The notes under the pieces are model-generated. The model was not told the origin of the DNA. It saw only the letters and a list, made by a program, of their open reading frames with translations, and did no database searches. A stretch of 64,000 nt of DNA, taken from contig NZ_JAGSPD010000007.1 of the NCBI RefSeq assembly GCF_019203985.1, positions 62,001 through 126,000 of the forward strand, written 5' to 3'. This DNA comes from Winogradskyella luteola (lineage in GTDB: Bacteria > Bacteroidota > Bacteroidia > Flavobacteriales > Flavobacteriaceae). Positions 55,267-64,000 of the stretch are shown one piece after another (position 1 is the first letter of the stretch; every line of letters begins with the position of its first letter). The translations under genes and the position numbers were made by a program.

Positions 55267-57582
55267 TCAATCTTCTAAAACTGTAACCAAATTGTTTGGT
55301 GAAATAGATACCGCTTTATCATTAACCACGATTTCTATGTCTTCATTACCTTCCAATTCAAAATGTGTATGGCCTTGACAAACATTAACTTTAAGTATTT
55401 GGTTTCTAAAGTTGACTTTAAAAGAATAGCCATCCCATTGTTTAGGAATTCTAGGCTCAAAGGTTAATGCATTGTTCTTAACACGCATACCTCCAAAACC
55501 TTCAACGATACTCATCCATGTACCAGCCATTGAGGTAATGTGCAACCCTTCGTGAACTTCGTGATTGTAGTCATCTAAATCCAATCTAGATGTTCTTAAA
55601 TAGAATGTATATGCTTGTTCCATACGATCTAATTTTGCCGCTTGTATACTGTGTACACATGGTGACAAAGAACTCTCATGAACCGTAAATGGTTCATAAA
55701 AATCGAAATGGCGTTCTAGTGCTTCGGTTGTAAACTGATCCTCAAAAAAGTAGAAACCTTGTAAGGTATCTGCTTGTTTAATGTATGGGGAACGTAAAAT
55801 ACGATCCCATGACCATTTTTGATTTATTGGCCGTTGCGATTTATCTAAATCGGAAACAGTAATGAGTTCTTTATCTAAGAAACCATCTTGTTGCAAGTAG
55901 ACGTTATGCTTTTTGGAATATGGAAAATATATATTATCAGCTACTGTTTTCCACTCTTTAACCTCAGCTTTGGAGAGCTTTGCTTTATTCATTATACGCG
56001 TATAATCGGTAGAAAACTCAGATGCAACACGTTCTATATTTTCAACGGCATAATTAATACACCATTGTGCAATGTAATTAGTGTACCAATTATTATTAAC
56101 ATTGTTTTCGTACTCATTAGGTCCTGTTACACCTAGAATGACATATTTATTTTTATCGGTCGAAAACGTGGCGCGTTGATGCCAAAAACGTGCAATACCA
56201 ATAAGGACTTCTAAGCCCATTTCTGGAATATAGCTATAGTCGCCCGTGTAACGATAGTAATTAAAAATAGCAAAGGCAATAGCGCCATTTCTGTGGATTT
56301 CTTCAAATGTAATTTCCCACTCATTGTGGCATTCTTCACCATTCATAGTTACCATTGGATACAATGCGGCTCCGTTTGTAAACCCTAATTTTTCAGCATT
56401 TTCAATGGCTTTTCCTAAATGTTTGTAACGGTATGTCAATAAACTTCTGGCAACACTTTGATCTTTGGTTGCCATGTAAAATGGAATACAATAAGCTTCG
56501 GTATCCCAATAGGTACTACCGCCATATTTTTCACCCGTGAATCCTTTTGGACCAATATTTAATCTGGCATCGGTACCTAAGTAAGTCTGATTTAAATGAA
56601 AGATATTAAATCGAATGCCCTGCTGAGCTTTAACATCACCATCTATAGTAATATCTGCCATATCCCAAATCTTGGACCATGCATTTTTTTGAGCTTCCAA
56701 TAAAACAGTGAATCCTGATTTGGTTGCTTTTTCTAAAACAGATTTTGCTGCAGTGACCAATTCGTATTTATCATGGTTTCTATCAACTGTATATCCTCCA
56801 AATTTATGTATGGTATATGTTTCATTCTGCTTTACCTCATAATTATAGCTAAATGAAGCACTATTAGAATCGGCATTAATATTAGGATTTACAAGAATGG
56901 ATTTTCCATCAATAAAGACTTGAGATTCCATAAACGTACAGGTATAAAAGTCAGTCTTCATTGTCTTTGCCTGAATAAACGCCTGATTATTTTCGTGGCT
57001 TACATTCAAGGTATCCCAAAACTTATCGTCCCAATTGGTGTCTTCGTTTGTAATACCACTATCAATATATGGCCTATAGGTTATAGAAGCATTAGAGTTT
57101 AGAGGTGTAACCGAATAGTTAATAGCACCTAATTCATCTAAATCCAAACTCAAAAACCGTTTTGTATTTACTTCTATTTTTATACCATTTTGAAGCGTGG
57201 CAACAAAACTTCTGGATAGCCAACCTTCTTTCATGTTAAGTTCTCTTCTGAAGTTTTCAATGGCCCTACAAGTATGAAGGTCTAATCCTTCATCATTAAT
57301 AAAAACATTGATACCAATCCAATTTGGTGCATTTAAAACCTTAGCAAAATACTCTGGATAACCATTTTTCCACCAACCTACTCTAGTTTTATCGGGGTAG
57401 TAAACGCCTGCAATATAACTTCCTTGAAATGTAGGTCCTGAATATTTTTCTTCAAAATTGGCACGTTGCCCCATAGCACCATTACCTATACTAAATAAGC
57501 TTTCGGATGCCTTTACATGGCTTGGATCAAATCTTTCTTCTATGATTGACCAATCATTGGGTATGATATAATCTAAATTCAT
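55267..57582 (-). CDS. GH65 maltose phosphorylase
   Basis: Cytosolic enzyme of 771 residues (no signal peptide) converting maltose and phosphate into glucose and beta-glucose-1-phosphate. The GH65 general acid is Glu490 in TGPNEYENN. The barrel also shows YWDTEAYCIP (358-367) and NGEECHNEWEI (414-424), and the C-terminal WDRILRSPYIKQADTLQGF follows. A paired beta-phosphoglucomutase 41 bp upstream supports the phosphorylase assignment over kojibiose or trehalose enzymes, although trehalose or kojibiose phosphorylase cannot be excluded by sequence alone. Confidence 0.93.
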   Translation of the reverse strand: MNLDYIIPNDWSIIEERFDPSHVKASESLFSIGNGAMGQRANFEEKYSGPTFQGSYIAGVYYPDKTRVGWWKNGYPEYFAKVLNAPNWIGINVFINDEGLDLHTCRAIENFRRELNMKEGWLSRSFVATLQNGIKIEVNTKRFLSLDLDELGAINYSVTPLNSNASITYRPYIDSGITNEDTNWDDKFWDTLNVSHENNQAFIQAKTMKTDFYTCTFMESQVFIDGKSILVNPNINADSNSASFSYNYEVKQNETYTIHKFGGYTVDRNHDKYELVTAAKSVLEKATKSGFTVLLEAQKNAWSKIWDMADITIDGDVKAQQGIRFNIFHLNQTYLGTDARLNIGPKGFTGEKYGGSTYWDTEAYCIPFYMATKDQSVARSLLTYRYKHLGKAIENAEKLGFTNGAALYPMVTMNGEECHNEWEITFEEIHRNGAIAFAIFNYYRYTGDYSYIPEMGLEVLIGIARFWHQRATFSTDKNKYVILGVTGPNEYENNVNNNWYTNYIAQWCINYAVENIERVASEFSTDYTRIMNKAKLSKAEVKEWKTVADNIYFPYSKKHNVYLQQDGFLDKELITVSDLDKSQRPINQKWSWDRILRSPYIKQADTLQGFYFFEDQFTTEALERHFDFYEPFTVHESSLSPCVHSIQAAKLDRMEQAYTFYLRTSRLDLDDYNHEVHEGLHITSMAGTWMSIVEGFGGMRVKNNALTFEPRIPKQWDGYSFKVNFRNQILKVNVCQGHTHFELEGNEDIEIVVNDKAVSISPNNLVTVLED

Positions 57583-57623
57583 ATGCTTTTTTGTTTTAAA
57601 AGCCCATATGAGCCTTCTATGTT

Positions 57624-58280
57624 TTAATTTTTGATTAATGACTTTATAAATGTATCTGAGATTTCCGTGAAATCTTTAAATACGTAATCTGCATGCGCTA
57701 AGACTTCTTCGCTTCCAATTCCGATGGAAATCATGTTCACAATATTAGCGGCTTCAACACCAGCTACTGAGTCTTCAAAAACAATGCAGTCTTCAGGCTT
57801 TGTGTGTAACAGTTCTGCTGCAATTAAAAAGACTTCAGGATCTGGTTTTGCTTTGCTTACATCATTGCCATCTACAATGGCGTTAAAATTCTCTTTGAGA
57901 TGAACACGCTCTAAAATGGTTCTGGCATTTTTACTGGCAGAGCCTAGTGAAATGAGCTGTTTATTTTCTTTTAATAGGTTTAAAATTCTTGGAACATCTG
58001 GTAATATTTCATTCTCATCCATTTTAGAAATATGGCTTAAGTAATCATCATTTTTCTTAGCCATTAATTCTGTAAACTTTTCTTCGGAAATTGTTTTATT
58101 TCCCCAAGACAATATTTTTTCTAAAGAACGGACACGACTAACACCTTTAAGTTGTTCGTTTTCTTCTTCTGTAAAATCTATATCTAAACTTTTAGCGAGT
58201 TTTTTCCAAGCCAAAAAATGATATTTGGCAGTGTCAACAATGACACCGTCTAAATCGAATATGAAGCCTTTTTTTTGCAT
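57624..58280 (-). CDS. pgmB: Beta-phosphoglucomutase (HAD family)
   Basis: HAD-superfamily enzyme of 218 residues that isomerises beta-glucose-1-phosphate to glucose-6-phosphate. Nucleophile Asp9 and Asp11 in FDLDGVIVDT, the QLKGVSR cap motif, GSASKNA and VFEDSVAGVEAA complete the family set. Cytosolic. The product feeds glycolysis without spending ATP for that glucose unit. It is 10 bp after the MFS transporter gene and 41 bp before GH65, the core of the maltose-phosphorolysis operon. Confidence 0.95.
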   Translation of the reverse strand: MQKKGFIFDLDGVIVDTAKYHFLAWKKLAKSLDIDFTEEENEQLKGVSRVRSLEKILSWGNKTISEEKFTELMAKKNDDYLSHISKMDENEILPDVPRILNLLKENKQLISLGSASKNARTILERVHLKENFNAIVDGNDVSKAKPDPEVFLIAAELLHTKPEDCIVFEDSVAGVEAANIVNMISIGIGSEEVLAHADYVFKDFTEISDTFIKSLIKN

Positions 58281-58290
58281 TAGGATAATT

Positions 58291-59661
58291 TTATTCTACT
58301 GATTGATAAGAAATTGCAGCTTTATCAGTTATTAAGAAATTACTTAAACCAGCAATGAGTAAGCTTACCCCTGCAATGGTCATGGCATTAATAGCTTTAT
58401 CCCCCAAAAGTCCTGATATAAAATTAATACCACCTAGTGCTGCAATGATTTGAGGAATTACAATGAACATATTGAAGATTCCCATAAACATTCCCATTTT
58501 CTTAGGATCAACTGAACTGGACAACATAGCGTATGGCATCGAAAGAATACTTCCCCACGCTATACCTATTAACATAAAGCAATATTTGAGTTGTTCTGGT
58601 GACACCACCATCATTAGTAGAAATCCTAATCCGCCAATGCATAAAGATAGCATGTGTACGTATTTCCTATTGACATTACGTTTAGATGTGTAAAAAACTA
58701 GTAATAATGCAAAAGCCATAGATGACAAACCATAAACTCCCATGGCTGAACCTACAGAATTTGACGCCTTCTGAAATGCTGTATTTTCTACATCAAAAGC
58801 TTCCTTATCTGCAGCATTCGTCATATCATAATTTGTTTCAATTGGTGCAGGCATCTTGTATACATGCTCAGTTAATGCAGGGTTTGCCATACTCCACATA
58901 GTAAAAAAAGCAAACCAGCTAAAGAATTGTATAACACCTAATTTCTTCATGGTAGAAGGCATGCTGCCTATATTGTTAATGATGTCTGACACAAAACTAT
59001 TTTTCTCTGCCTTCTCCTTTTCAAACTCTTCCATATTTTCAGGTGGGTACTCTGAAGTTGTAAAAACGGTGTAGAGAATACTAATTAAAAACACAAAAGC
59101 CCCAATAGCAAAAGCAACTTTAACTGAGTTAGGTACAATACCTAAATCCGCAGAATCACTTACACCCATTTCAGAAACCATCCAAGGTAAATTACTAGCT
59201 ACCCAAGTACCTATTCCGATAATCAGTGTTTGCATTACAAAGCCATAAGTACGCTGAGATTCATCTAGTTTATCTGCAACCAGAGCTCTAAAAGGCTCCA
59301 TAGAAACATTAATAGAAGCATCTAGGATCCAGAGAAAACCAGCCGCTACCCATAAAGCTGGTGAGTAAGGCACAAAAAACAAGGCAATAGAACTTAAAAT
59401 AGCTCCAACTAGAAAATAAGGTCGTCTTCGCCCAAAGCGTGAGTGCCATGTTCTATCACTCATATAGCCAATAATTGGCTGCACAATCAAACCTGTTAAA
59501 GGTGCCGCAATCCATAACAGTGGAATATCGTGTTTATCTGCACCAAGGGTTTGGAAAATTCGTGACATAAAGCCACCTTGTAAAGCAAAACCAAATTGAA
59601 TTCCTAGGAAACCGAAACTCATGTTCCAAATTTCCCAAAATCCGAGAATACGCTTTTTCAT
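58291..59661 (-). CDS. MFS sugar (maltose) transporter, SLC45-like
   Basis: Twelve-helix transporter of 456 residues. It opens with LGFWEIWNMSFGFLGIQFGFALQ and shows MSDRTWHSRFGRRRPYFLVG, the loop 2-3 signature with its basic cluster, as in the glycoside-pentoside-hexuronide/SLC45 sucrose and maltose carriers. It is expected to carry maltose or small malto-oligosaccharides across the inner membrane, feeding the GH65 phosphorylase encoded two genes on. A cytosolic loop near residues 210-235 is Glu/Lys-rich. It follows lacI by 129 bp, so it may have its own promoter. Confidence 0.93.
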   Translation of the reverse strand: MKKRILGFWEIWNMSFGFLGIQFGFALQGGFMSRIFQTLGADKHDIPLLWIAAPLTGLIVQPIIGYMSDRTWHSRFGRRRPYFLVGAILSSIALFFVPYSPALWVAAGFLWILDASINVSMEPFRALVADKLDESQRTYGFVMQTLIIGIGTWVASNLPWMVSEMGVSDSADLGIVPNSVKVAFAIGAFVFLISILYTVFTTSEYPPENMEEFEKEKAEKNSFVSDIINNIGSMPSTMKKLGVIQFFSWFAFFTMWSMANPALTEHVYKMPAPIETNYDMTNAADKEAFDVENTAFQKASNSVGSAMGVYGLSSMAFALLLVFYTSKRNVNRKYVHMLSLCIGGLGFLLMMVVSPEQLKYCFMLIGIAWGSILSMPYAMLSSSVDPKKMGMFMGIFNMFIVIPQIIAALGGINFISGLLGDKAINAMTIAGVSLLIAGLSNFLITDKAAISYQSVE

Positions 59662-59790
59662 TAAATAGTATGTTTAAATTAATACTATTCTGACAAGCAA
59701 AGCTTATCAAAACCTATGTGTTGAAGTGAAAATATAAGTTTTGATTTGCGGTAAAGATATAAAAGATTTTAAAACCGCAATGTTAAATTT

Positions 59791-60840
59791 CTATTTGGTA
59801 GATTCGCGCTCAATCAAATCAGTAGCAATGATTACAGTTTGGTATTCCTCATCAGCATCCTCATTAATCTCATTCTCTAATTTATCAATTAAAAGGTCTG
59901 CTGCTTTTTCACCCATATGTTGTGCATGTTGACTCACAGTGGTAAGACTTGGAGTTGAGTGCTTGGATAAAACACCATCCGTAAAACCAATAACTTGTAC
60001 ATCGTTAGGGATATCTAAACCTAGCTTTCTGGCAACTTTCATTGCAGAAAGTGCGTATAATTCATTGACCGCAAAAACACCATCAATTTTTTTATTAGAC
60101 TTAAATAACTGTTCTATTTCTGATTCGAGCTCTTCTAAGTCCACTTTATAATCTAGTGTGTCGTCAATTTTTAATATCAAATCTGCCTTAGGGGTCATTT
60201 TATGTTCTTCCAATGCTTCCAAATAGCCCTGTGTCCTTAGCTTTCCAACACTAACATAATCTTTAGTAGTTATTAAAGCAATGGATTTACATTTGTTTTC
60301 AATTAATTTTTTCACTGCATTTTTCGCACCGTTTAGGTCGTCAACAATAACCTTATCACACTTAATATCTGACACCACTCTATCAAACATAACAATGGGC
60401 ATACCTTGGCTCATGGTTTCATTAAAGTGGTGATAGTCTTGTAGCTGTAAAGTCTCTTTAGAGATAGATAGTATAAACCCATCTATACTGCCATTGGCAA
60501 GCATATCCATGTTTATAACTTCTTTAGAAAATGACTCATTGGACAAACCGATGATTACATTATAACCCCTATTATTGGCAACCAATTCCACACCTCTAAT
60601 TACCTTAGAAAAGAAATGATGTACAATTTCTGGAATTATAATACCAATGGTATTCGTTTTTCTGTTTTTAAGACTAAGTGCAATATTGTTGGGCCTGTAA
60701 TTATAAAGCTTAGCAAATGCCTGTACTTTTTGCTTAGTGTCTTCACTTATTTCTGCACTATTTCGAAGTGCTTTTGATACTGTTGAGATGGACACATCCA
60801 ATTCTCTAGCAATCTGTTTTAATGTAATTTTTCTCTTCAT
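59791..60840 (-). CDS. LacI-family transcriptional regulator of the glucan locus
   Basis: Regulator of 349 residues. The helix-turn-helix KITLKQIARELDVSISTVSKAL (4-25) is followed by the hinge region PNNIALSLKNRKT (50-62), whose Ala and Leu residues read the central CG of LacI operators. A periplasmic-binding-like effector domain fills the rest (GFTDGVLSKHSTPSLTTVSQ near the end). The ligand is probably maltose or a related sugar. An AAGGAG Shine-Dalgarno precedes the ATG. A perfect CG-centred palindrome at 60984-61001 is the expected binding site. Divergent to susC. Confidence 0.95.
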   Translation of the reverse strand: MKRKITLKQIARELDVSISTVSKALRNSAEISEDTKQKVQAFAKLYNYRPNNIALSLKNRKTNTIGIIIPEIVHHFFSKVIRGVELVANNRGYNVIIGLSNESFSKEVINMDMLANGSIDGFILSISKETLQLQDYHHFNETMSQGMPIVMFDRVVSDIKCDKVIVDDLNGAKNAVKKLIENKCKSIALITTKDYVSVGKLRTQGYLEALEEHKMTPKADLILKIDDTLDYKVDLEELESEIEQLFKSNKKIDGVFAVNELYALSAMKVARKLGLDIPNDVQVIGFTDGVLSKHSTPSLTTVSQHAQHMGEKAADLLIDKLENEINEDADEEYQTVIIATDLIERESTK

Positions 60841-60843
60841 AAT

Positions 60844-60849
60844 CTCCTT
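60844..60849 (-). promoter_or_regulatory. Shine-Dalgarno sequence of lacI
   Basis: AAGGAG on the minus strand, 3 bases before the ATG. Strong Shine-Dalgarno sites are uncommon in Bacteroidota, so it is worth recording. The spacing is shorter than the usual 5-9. Confidence 0.4.
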
Positions 60850-60963
60850 AACTCAAAGGACGAATATAACTAAATTATAAAATTTAAATTTCGAATTTCA
60901 TAATTAAAGCTATATCAAATTGAAAATGTGGCATTTTTTGATGTTTTTATCCATATGTTAAAC

Positions 60964-60980
60964 AAAACTTAAAAAGTTTT
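60964..60980. promoter_or_regulatory. A/T-rich dyad next to the LacI operator
   Basis: The inverted repeat AAAACTT-AAA-AAGTTTT lies 3 bases before the 18-bp palindrome. It could be an auxiliary regulator site or part of a promoter. I see no TTG/TAnnTTTG pair clear enough to name the susC promoter, although TAAATTTA at 61036 is a weak -7 candidate. Confidence 0.3.
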
Positions 60981-60983
60981 TAA

Positions 60984-61001
60984 CACGAAAACGTTTTCGT
61001 G
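60984..61001. promoter_or_regulatory. LacI-family operator, perfect 18-bp palindrome
   Basis: CACGAAAACGTTTTCGTG is a perfect palindrome with central AACGTT, the typical form of LacI/GalR-family operators. It lies in the 270-bp gap between divergent lacI and susC, 109 bases before the susC ATG and 143 bases before the lacI ATG, so it could control both. I noticed no second copy elsewhere in the window. Confidence 0.75.
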
Positions 61002-61110
61002 ACATCTGTCATGTTTTTTAACACACAAATCACGCTAAATTTACATAGATTTAACACCAAGAAGTGAAAATATAAATCAATTAACTAAGCAATTAACTTA
61101 AAAATATTGT

Positions 61111-64000
61111 ATGAAAACATTCTTAAATGCTTTACTATTCTGTTTAATTATGGTACCCGCAACACTGTTGGCACAAACAACAGTTTCTGGTACAGTCACA
61201 GATAAAGCAGACGCAATGCCTTTACCAGGCGTAAACATTATTGTTAAAGGAACTTCTCGTGGAACCGCTACCGATTTTGATGGTAAGTTCTCACTAGAGG
61301 TTAACCAAGGTGAAACTATCGTAGTATCTTATCTAGGCTATACGTCACAAGAAATTGTCTACAATGGACAATCCACATTAGATGTAGTTCTCCAAGAAGA
61401 TGCAGCACAGCTCGATGAAGTTGTACTCATCGGTTATGGTTCTACAACTAAACAAGACGCCACGGGTGCAGTTGAAAAAGTTGGAGATGAAGAATTTAAC
61501 CGTGGTGCCATAGTTGCCCCACAACAACTTATAGCGGGTAAAGCCGCAGGTGTACGTGTTACAACTGGTGGGGGTGCTGCAGGTGAAGGCGGTGAAATTA
61601 GAATACGTGGTGGAGCATCACTAGGAGGCGATTTTGGAGGAACAAATGACCCTTTAATCGTAGTCGACGGTCTACCTATTGATCAACGTGGTGGAGCGCA
61701 AGGTATTACAAATGCCTTGAACGCCGTTAACCCAGCAGACATTGAGGACTTTGTCGTCTTAAAAGATGCATCAGCAACAGCTATTTATGGTTCTAGAGCC
61801 TCTAATGGTGTTATTTTAATTACCACCAAAAAAGGACGGGCAAATTCACCTTTTAAAGTTGAATATGGCTTACAAGCTTCTGTACGCAATGTAGCAAATA
61901 CTGTAGATGTATTATCGGCGAGCCAATACAGAGCTTTAGCGTCTGATCCTCGTTTTGATACGTCTTCTTTAGGTAATGCCAGCACAGATTGGCAAGACGA
62001 AATCTATTCTACAGGTGTAGGTATGATACATAATATAACTGTATCTAAAGGTTACGAAAATTTTAATTTTAGGGTTAACCTTAACCACTCTTCACAAGAA
62101 GGGCCATTAGATGGTCTGTTTGAGAGATCGGGTATTAACATGGCTTTTGTACACAGATTTTTAGACAACGATTTAAAATTAACATTAACGTCTAATCTTA
62201 CATCTAGTGAATCTGATTTCGCTAATGATGGTGCCATAGGTTCAGCCGTTAGGTTTGATCCAACATTACCTGTGTTTGATGAGAATGGTGACTACACACA
62301 ATATCCACTAAACCCTAATGCGCCAATCAATCCACTTTGGTTTTTAGATCCTGCCAACGATAACGACAGACAAACCGTTAAACGTGCCATTACAAACTTC
62401 AATGTAGATTACAGATTTTGGTTCTTAAAAGACCTGCGCTTTAACTTAAATGCTGGTATCGATTACGCAGAGAATGATGGTCACAGATTTGAGGCAGCAA
62501 GACCTAACATCGCAAATGGAGTACCTTTAAGTGAAGTGTCTTCTGGTCTTAATAGAAATACATTATTGGATTTCTATTTAAATTATAAAACTGATATTGA
62601 ATCTATCAATACAAATATTGATATTACTGCTGGACATTCTTTTCAAGAATTTTATATTGAAGGTTTTTTTGATAGAACATCTAATGCAAGTATTAGTCAA
62701 ACAGATATTAATAGAAATGCCCTTGAGTCTTATTTTGCCAGAGCAAGTTTTGATATTGCGGATAAATATTTAATATCTGCCAGTTACAGACGTGACGGTT
62801 CTTCTAGGTTCAATGAAAATAATCGTTGGGGTAATTTCCCTGGGGTTTCTGTGGGATGGAAAATATCCAATGAAGCGTTCATGGAAGACTCTTTTTTCTC
62901 TAACTTAAAACTTAGAGCAGGCTGGGGTGTTACAGGACAGCAAGAAATAGGTGAAAATTATGGCTTTTTAGGTATTTATACCCCATCTCGTAATGATGCA
63001 GCTAACATACAGTTTGGTTATCAACTATCCAATGGACAAATAGATTTATCTCAACCTATATTCTTACAAACACTTCGTCCAGAAGGATTTGATGAAAACA
63101 TTAAATGGGAGGAAACAGATCAGTATAATGTCGCTTTAGATTTCGGATTTTTCAATAATCGTTTAAATGGTACTATTGATGCTTACTACAGAGAAACAAA
63201 AGATTTATTATCTAGAATTCCTACGGCTGCAGGATCAAACTTAGAGGATCTTCTTATAACCAATGTTGGAGAGGTTACCAGTAGAGGTTTGGAATTATCG
63301 TTAAATGGTGTTATATTCCAGAAAGAAGATTTTGGATGGGATGCCAATGTTAATGTCTCGTTTCAAGAACAAGAGATTACGAGTTTAAGCTTAAATAATG
63401 ATCCAAACTATTTTGTTTTAACAGGTGGAATTTCTGGTGGTGTTGGTAACAATATCCAAATTTTAAGAGAAGGGTTTGATCCGACAACATTCTTTGTCTT
63501 TAGACAGGTTTATGATGATAATGGAAACCCAATTGAAGGGTCTTATGTAGATGTCAATGGTGACAACCAAATTACTGAAGCAGATAGACAACCTTATAAG
63601 AAAGCGACACCCGATGCCTTTATTGGTTTTACCAATAATTTTAGATACAAGAGTTTCGATTTAAACTTCACTTTTAGAGGAAGTTTTGGTAACTATGTAT
63701 ATAACAACAGTGCTTCTGCAAATGGTAACATTACCGCGGTAGTAAACCAAGCAGGTTATCAGGCCAATGCTCATTCTAGTTTCTTAGATACAGGATTTCA
63801 GAATCAAAATCTGTTTTCAGACTATTATATAGAGCGTGCTGATTTTGTAAGATTAGATAACATCTCTTTAGGTTATACTTTACCATTTGAAAAGATGACC
63901 TTAAGAGCATCTTTAACAGCAACAAATGTATTTGTCATCACAGAGTATGACGGCCTTGACCCTGAAATTGGTAATGGTATAGAAAATAATTTCTATCCAA
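61111..64000 (+). CDS. susC: SusC-type TonB-dependent receptor (3' end beyond window)
   Basis: Outer-membrane receptor for malto-oligosaccharides, open to the last base of the window (963 codons visible). The order is signal peptide (1-21, cleavage near L-A-Q), carboxypeptidase-regulatory-like domain (about 24-95: VSGTVTDK, PLPGVNIIVKGT, GYTSQE), TonB-box-like LDEVVLIGYG (101-110), plug domain (about 112-225, including NPADIEDFVVLKDASATAIYGSR) and the beta barrel. The visible end, DGLDPEIGNGIENNFYP, is typical for the last 30 or so residues, so little is missing. A susD gene is expected just beyond. Transcription is likely controlled from the palindrome at 60984. Confidence 0.97.
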   Translation, partial: MKTFLNALLFCLIMVPATLLAQTTVSGTVTDKADAMPLPGVNIIVKGTSRGTATDFDGKFSLEVNQGETIVVSYLGYTSQEIVYNGQSTLDVVLQEDAAQLDEVVLIGYGSTTKQDATGAVEKVGDEEFNRGAIVAPQQLIAGKAAGVRVTTGGGAAGEGGEIRIRGGASLGGDFGGTNDPLIVVDGLPIDQRGGAQGITNALNAVNPADIEDFVVLKDASATAIYGSRASNGVILITTKKGRANSPFKVEYGLQASVRNVANTVDVLSASQYRALASDPRFDTSSLGNASTDWQDEIYSTGVGMIHNITVSKGYENFNFRVNLNHSSQEGPLDGLFERSGINMAFVHRFLDNDLKLTLTSNLTSSESDFANDGAIGSAVRFDPTLPVFDENGDYTQYPLNPNAPINPLWFLDPANDNDRQTVKRAITNFNVDYRFWFLKDLRFNLNAGIDYAENDGHRFEAARPNIANGVPLSEVSSGLNRNTLLDFYLNYKTDIESINTNIDITAGHSFQEFYIEGFFDRTSNASISQTDINRNALESYFARASFDIADKYLISASYRRDGSSRFNENNRWGNFPGVSVGWKISNEAFMEDSFFSNLKLRAGWGVTGQQEIGENYGFLGIYTPSRNDAANIQFGYQLSNGQIDLSQPIFLQTLRPEGFDENIKWEETDQYNVALDFGFFNNRLNGTIDAYYRETKDLLSRIPTAAGSNLEDLLITNVGEVTSRGLELSLNGVIFQKEDFGWDANVNVSFQEQEITSLSLNNDPNYFVLTGGISGGVGNNIQILREGFDPTTFFVFRQVYDDNGNPIEGSYVDVNGDNQITEADRQPYKKATPDAFIGFTNNFRYKSFDLNFTFRGSFGNYVYNNSASANGNITAVVNQAGYQANAHSSFLDTGFQNQNLFSDYYIERADFVRLDNISLGYTLPFEKMTLRASLTATNVFVITEYDGLDPEIGNGIENNFYP

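Noticed and set aside
59755-59780. Inverted repeat TTGCGGT...ACCGCAA between lacI and the MFS gene
   Set aside because: The loop is about 20 bases and no T run follows, so it is not a convincing terminator or operator.
60841-61110. Defined susC promoter
   Set aside because: TAAATTTA at 61036 and TAGATTTA at 61046 are near -7 boxes, but no TTG lies at the right distance upstream.

Overview
The window looks like chromosomal DNA of a low-GC marine member of the Flavobacteriaceae (Bacteroidota). The evidence is GLPGLI-family proteins, a type IX secretion C-terminal domain, a SusC-type TonB-dependent receptor, flavobacterial TAnnTTTG-like promoters, near absence of Shine-Dalgarno sequences, a mevalonate pathway and a starch/maltose utilisation locus. 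I saw no rRNA, tRNA, CRISPR array, insertion sequence or phage gene. The only intergenic stretches approaching 300 bp are 12546-12838 and 60841-61110, and both are described.

Layout. 1-5.7 kb: two GLPGLI paralogues divergent from an overlapping histidine kinase/response regulator pair, then a secreted propeller-like protein and a deoxynucleoside kinase. 5.7-12.6 kb (minus strand): an App1-type phosphatase, a large T9SS cargo protein, a membrane proton-type pyrophosphatase and a soluble family I pyrophosphatase, with three clear hairpin terminators. 12.8-14.8 kb: three small exported proteins. 14.8-19.6 kb (minus): diphosphomevalonate decarboxylase, mevalonate kinase, UbiA prenyltransferase, nitrilase and an RsuA/RluB-like protein that lacks both expected catalytic residues. 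19.7-22.3 kb: an outer-membrane barrel and two glycosyltransferases. 22.3-24.6 kb (minus): a toxin-antitoxin pair coupled to a DUF1697 gene, and a HI0933-type flavoprotein. 24.7-32.6 kb: a lipoprotein facing the transcription unit of a metallophosphatase-barrel fusion, a DUF2254 membrane protein and polyphosphate kinase.

32.7-38.7 kb (minus) holds six codirectional genes with a redox/thiol theme: SelO, flavodoxin-like, DUF427, hydrolase-OsmC, EgtB and EgtD. 38.9-42.5 kb has an HD-domain protein fused to a Pycsar-effector-like membrane domain, with no cyclase beside it, convergent with a large GAF protein.

42.6-64.0 kb is an alpha-glucan (starch/maltose) utilisation locus. The minus strand encodes a LacI regulator, MFS sugar transporter, beta-phosphoglucomutase, GH65 maltose phosphorylase, GH13, an esterase-like lipoprotein, GH31, two more GH13, a Na/Pi cotransporter-like protein and GH97. 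The plus strand starts a SusC receptor cut by the window edge. A perfect 18-bp palindrome between lacI and susC is the likely operator. The inferred flow is surface/periplasmic hydrolysis, uptake, phosphorolysis to glucose plus beta-glucose-1-phosphate, then isomerisation to glucose-6-phosphate. A phosphate theme runs through the window (pyrophosphatases, polyphosphate kinase, phosphatases, Na/Pi transporter, phosphorylase).
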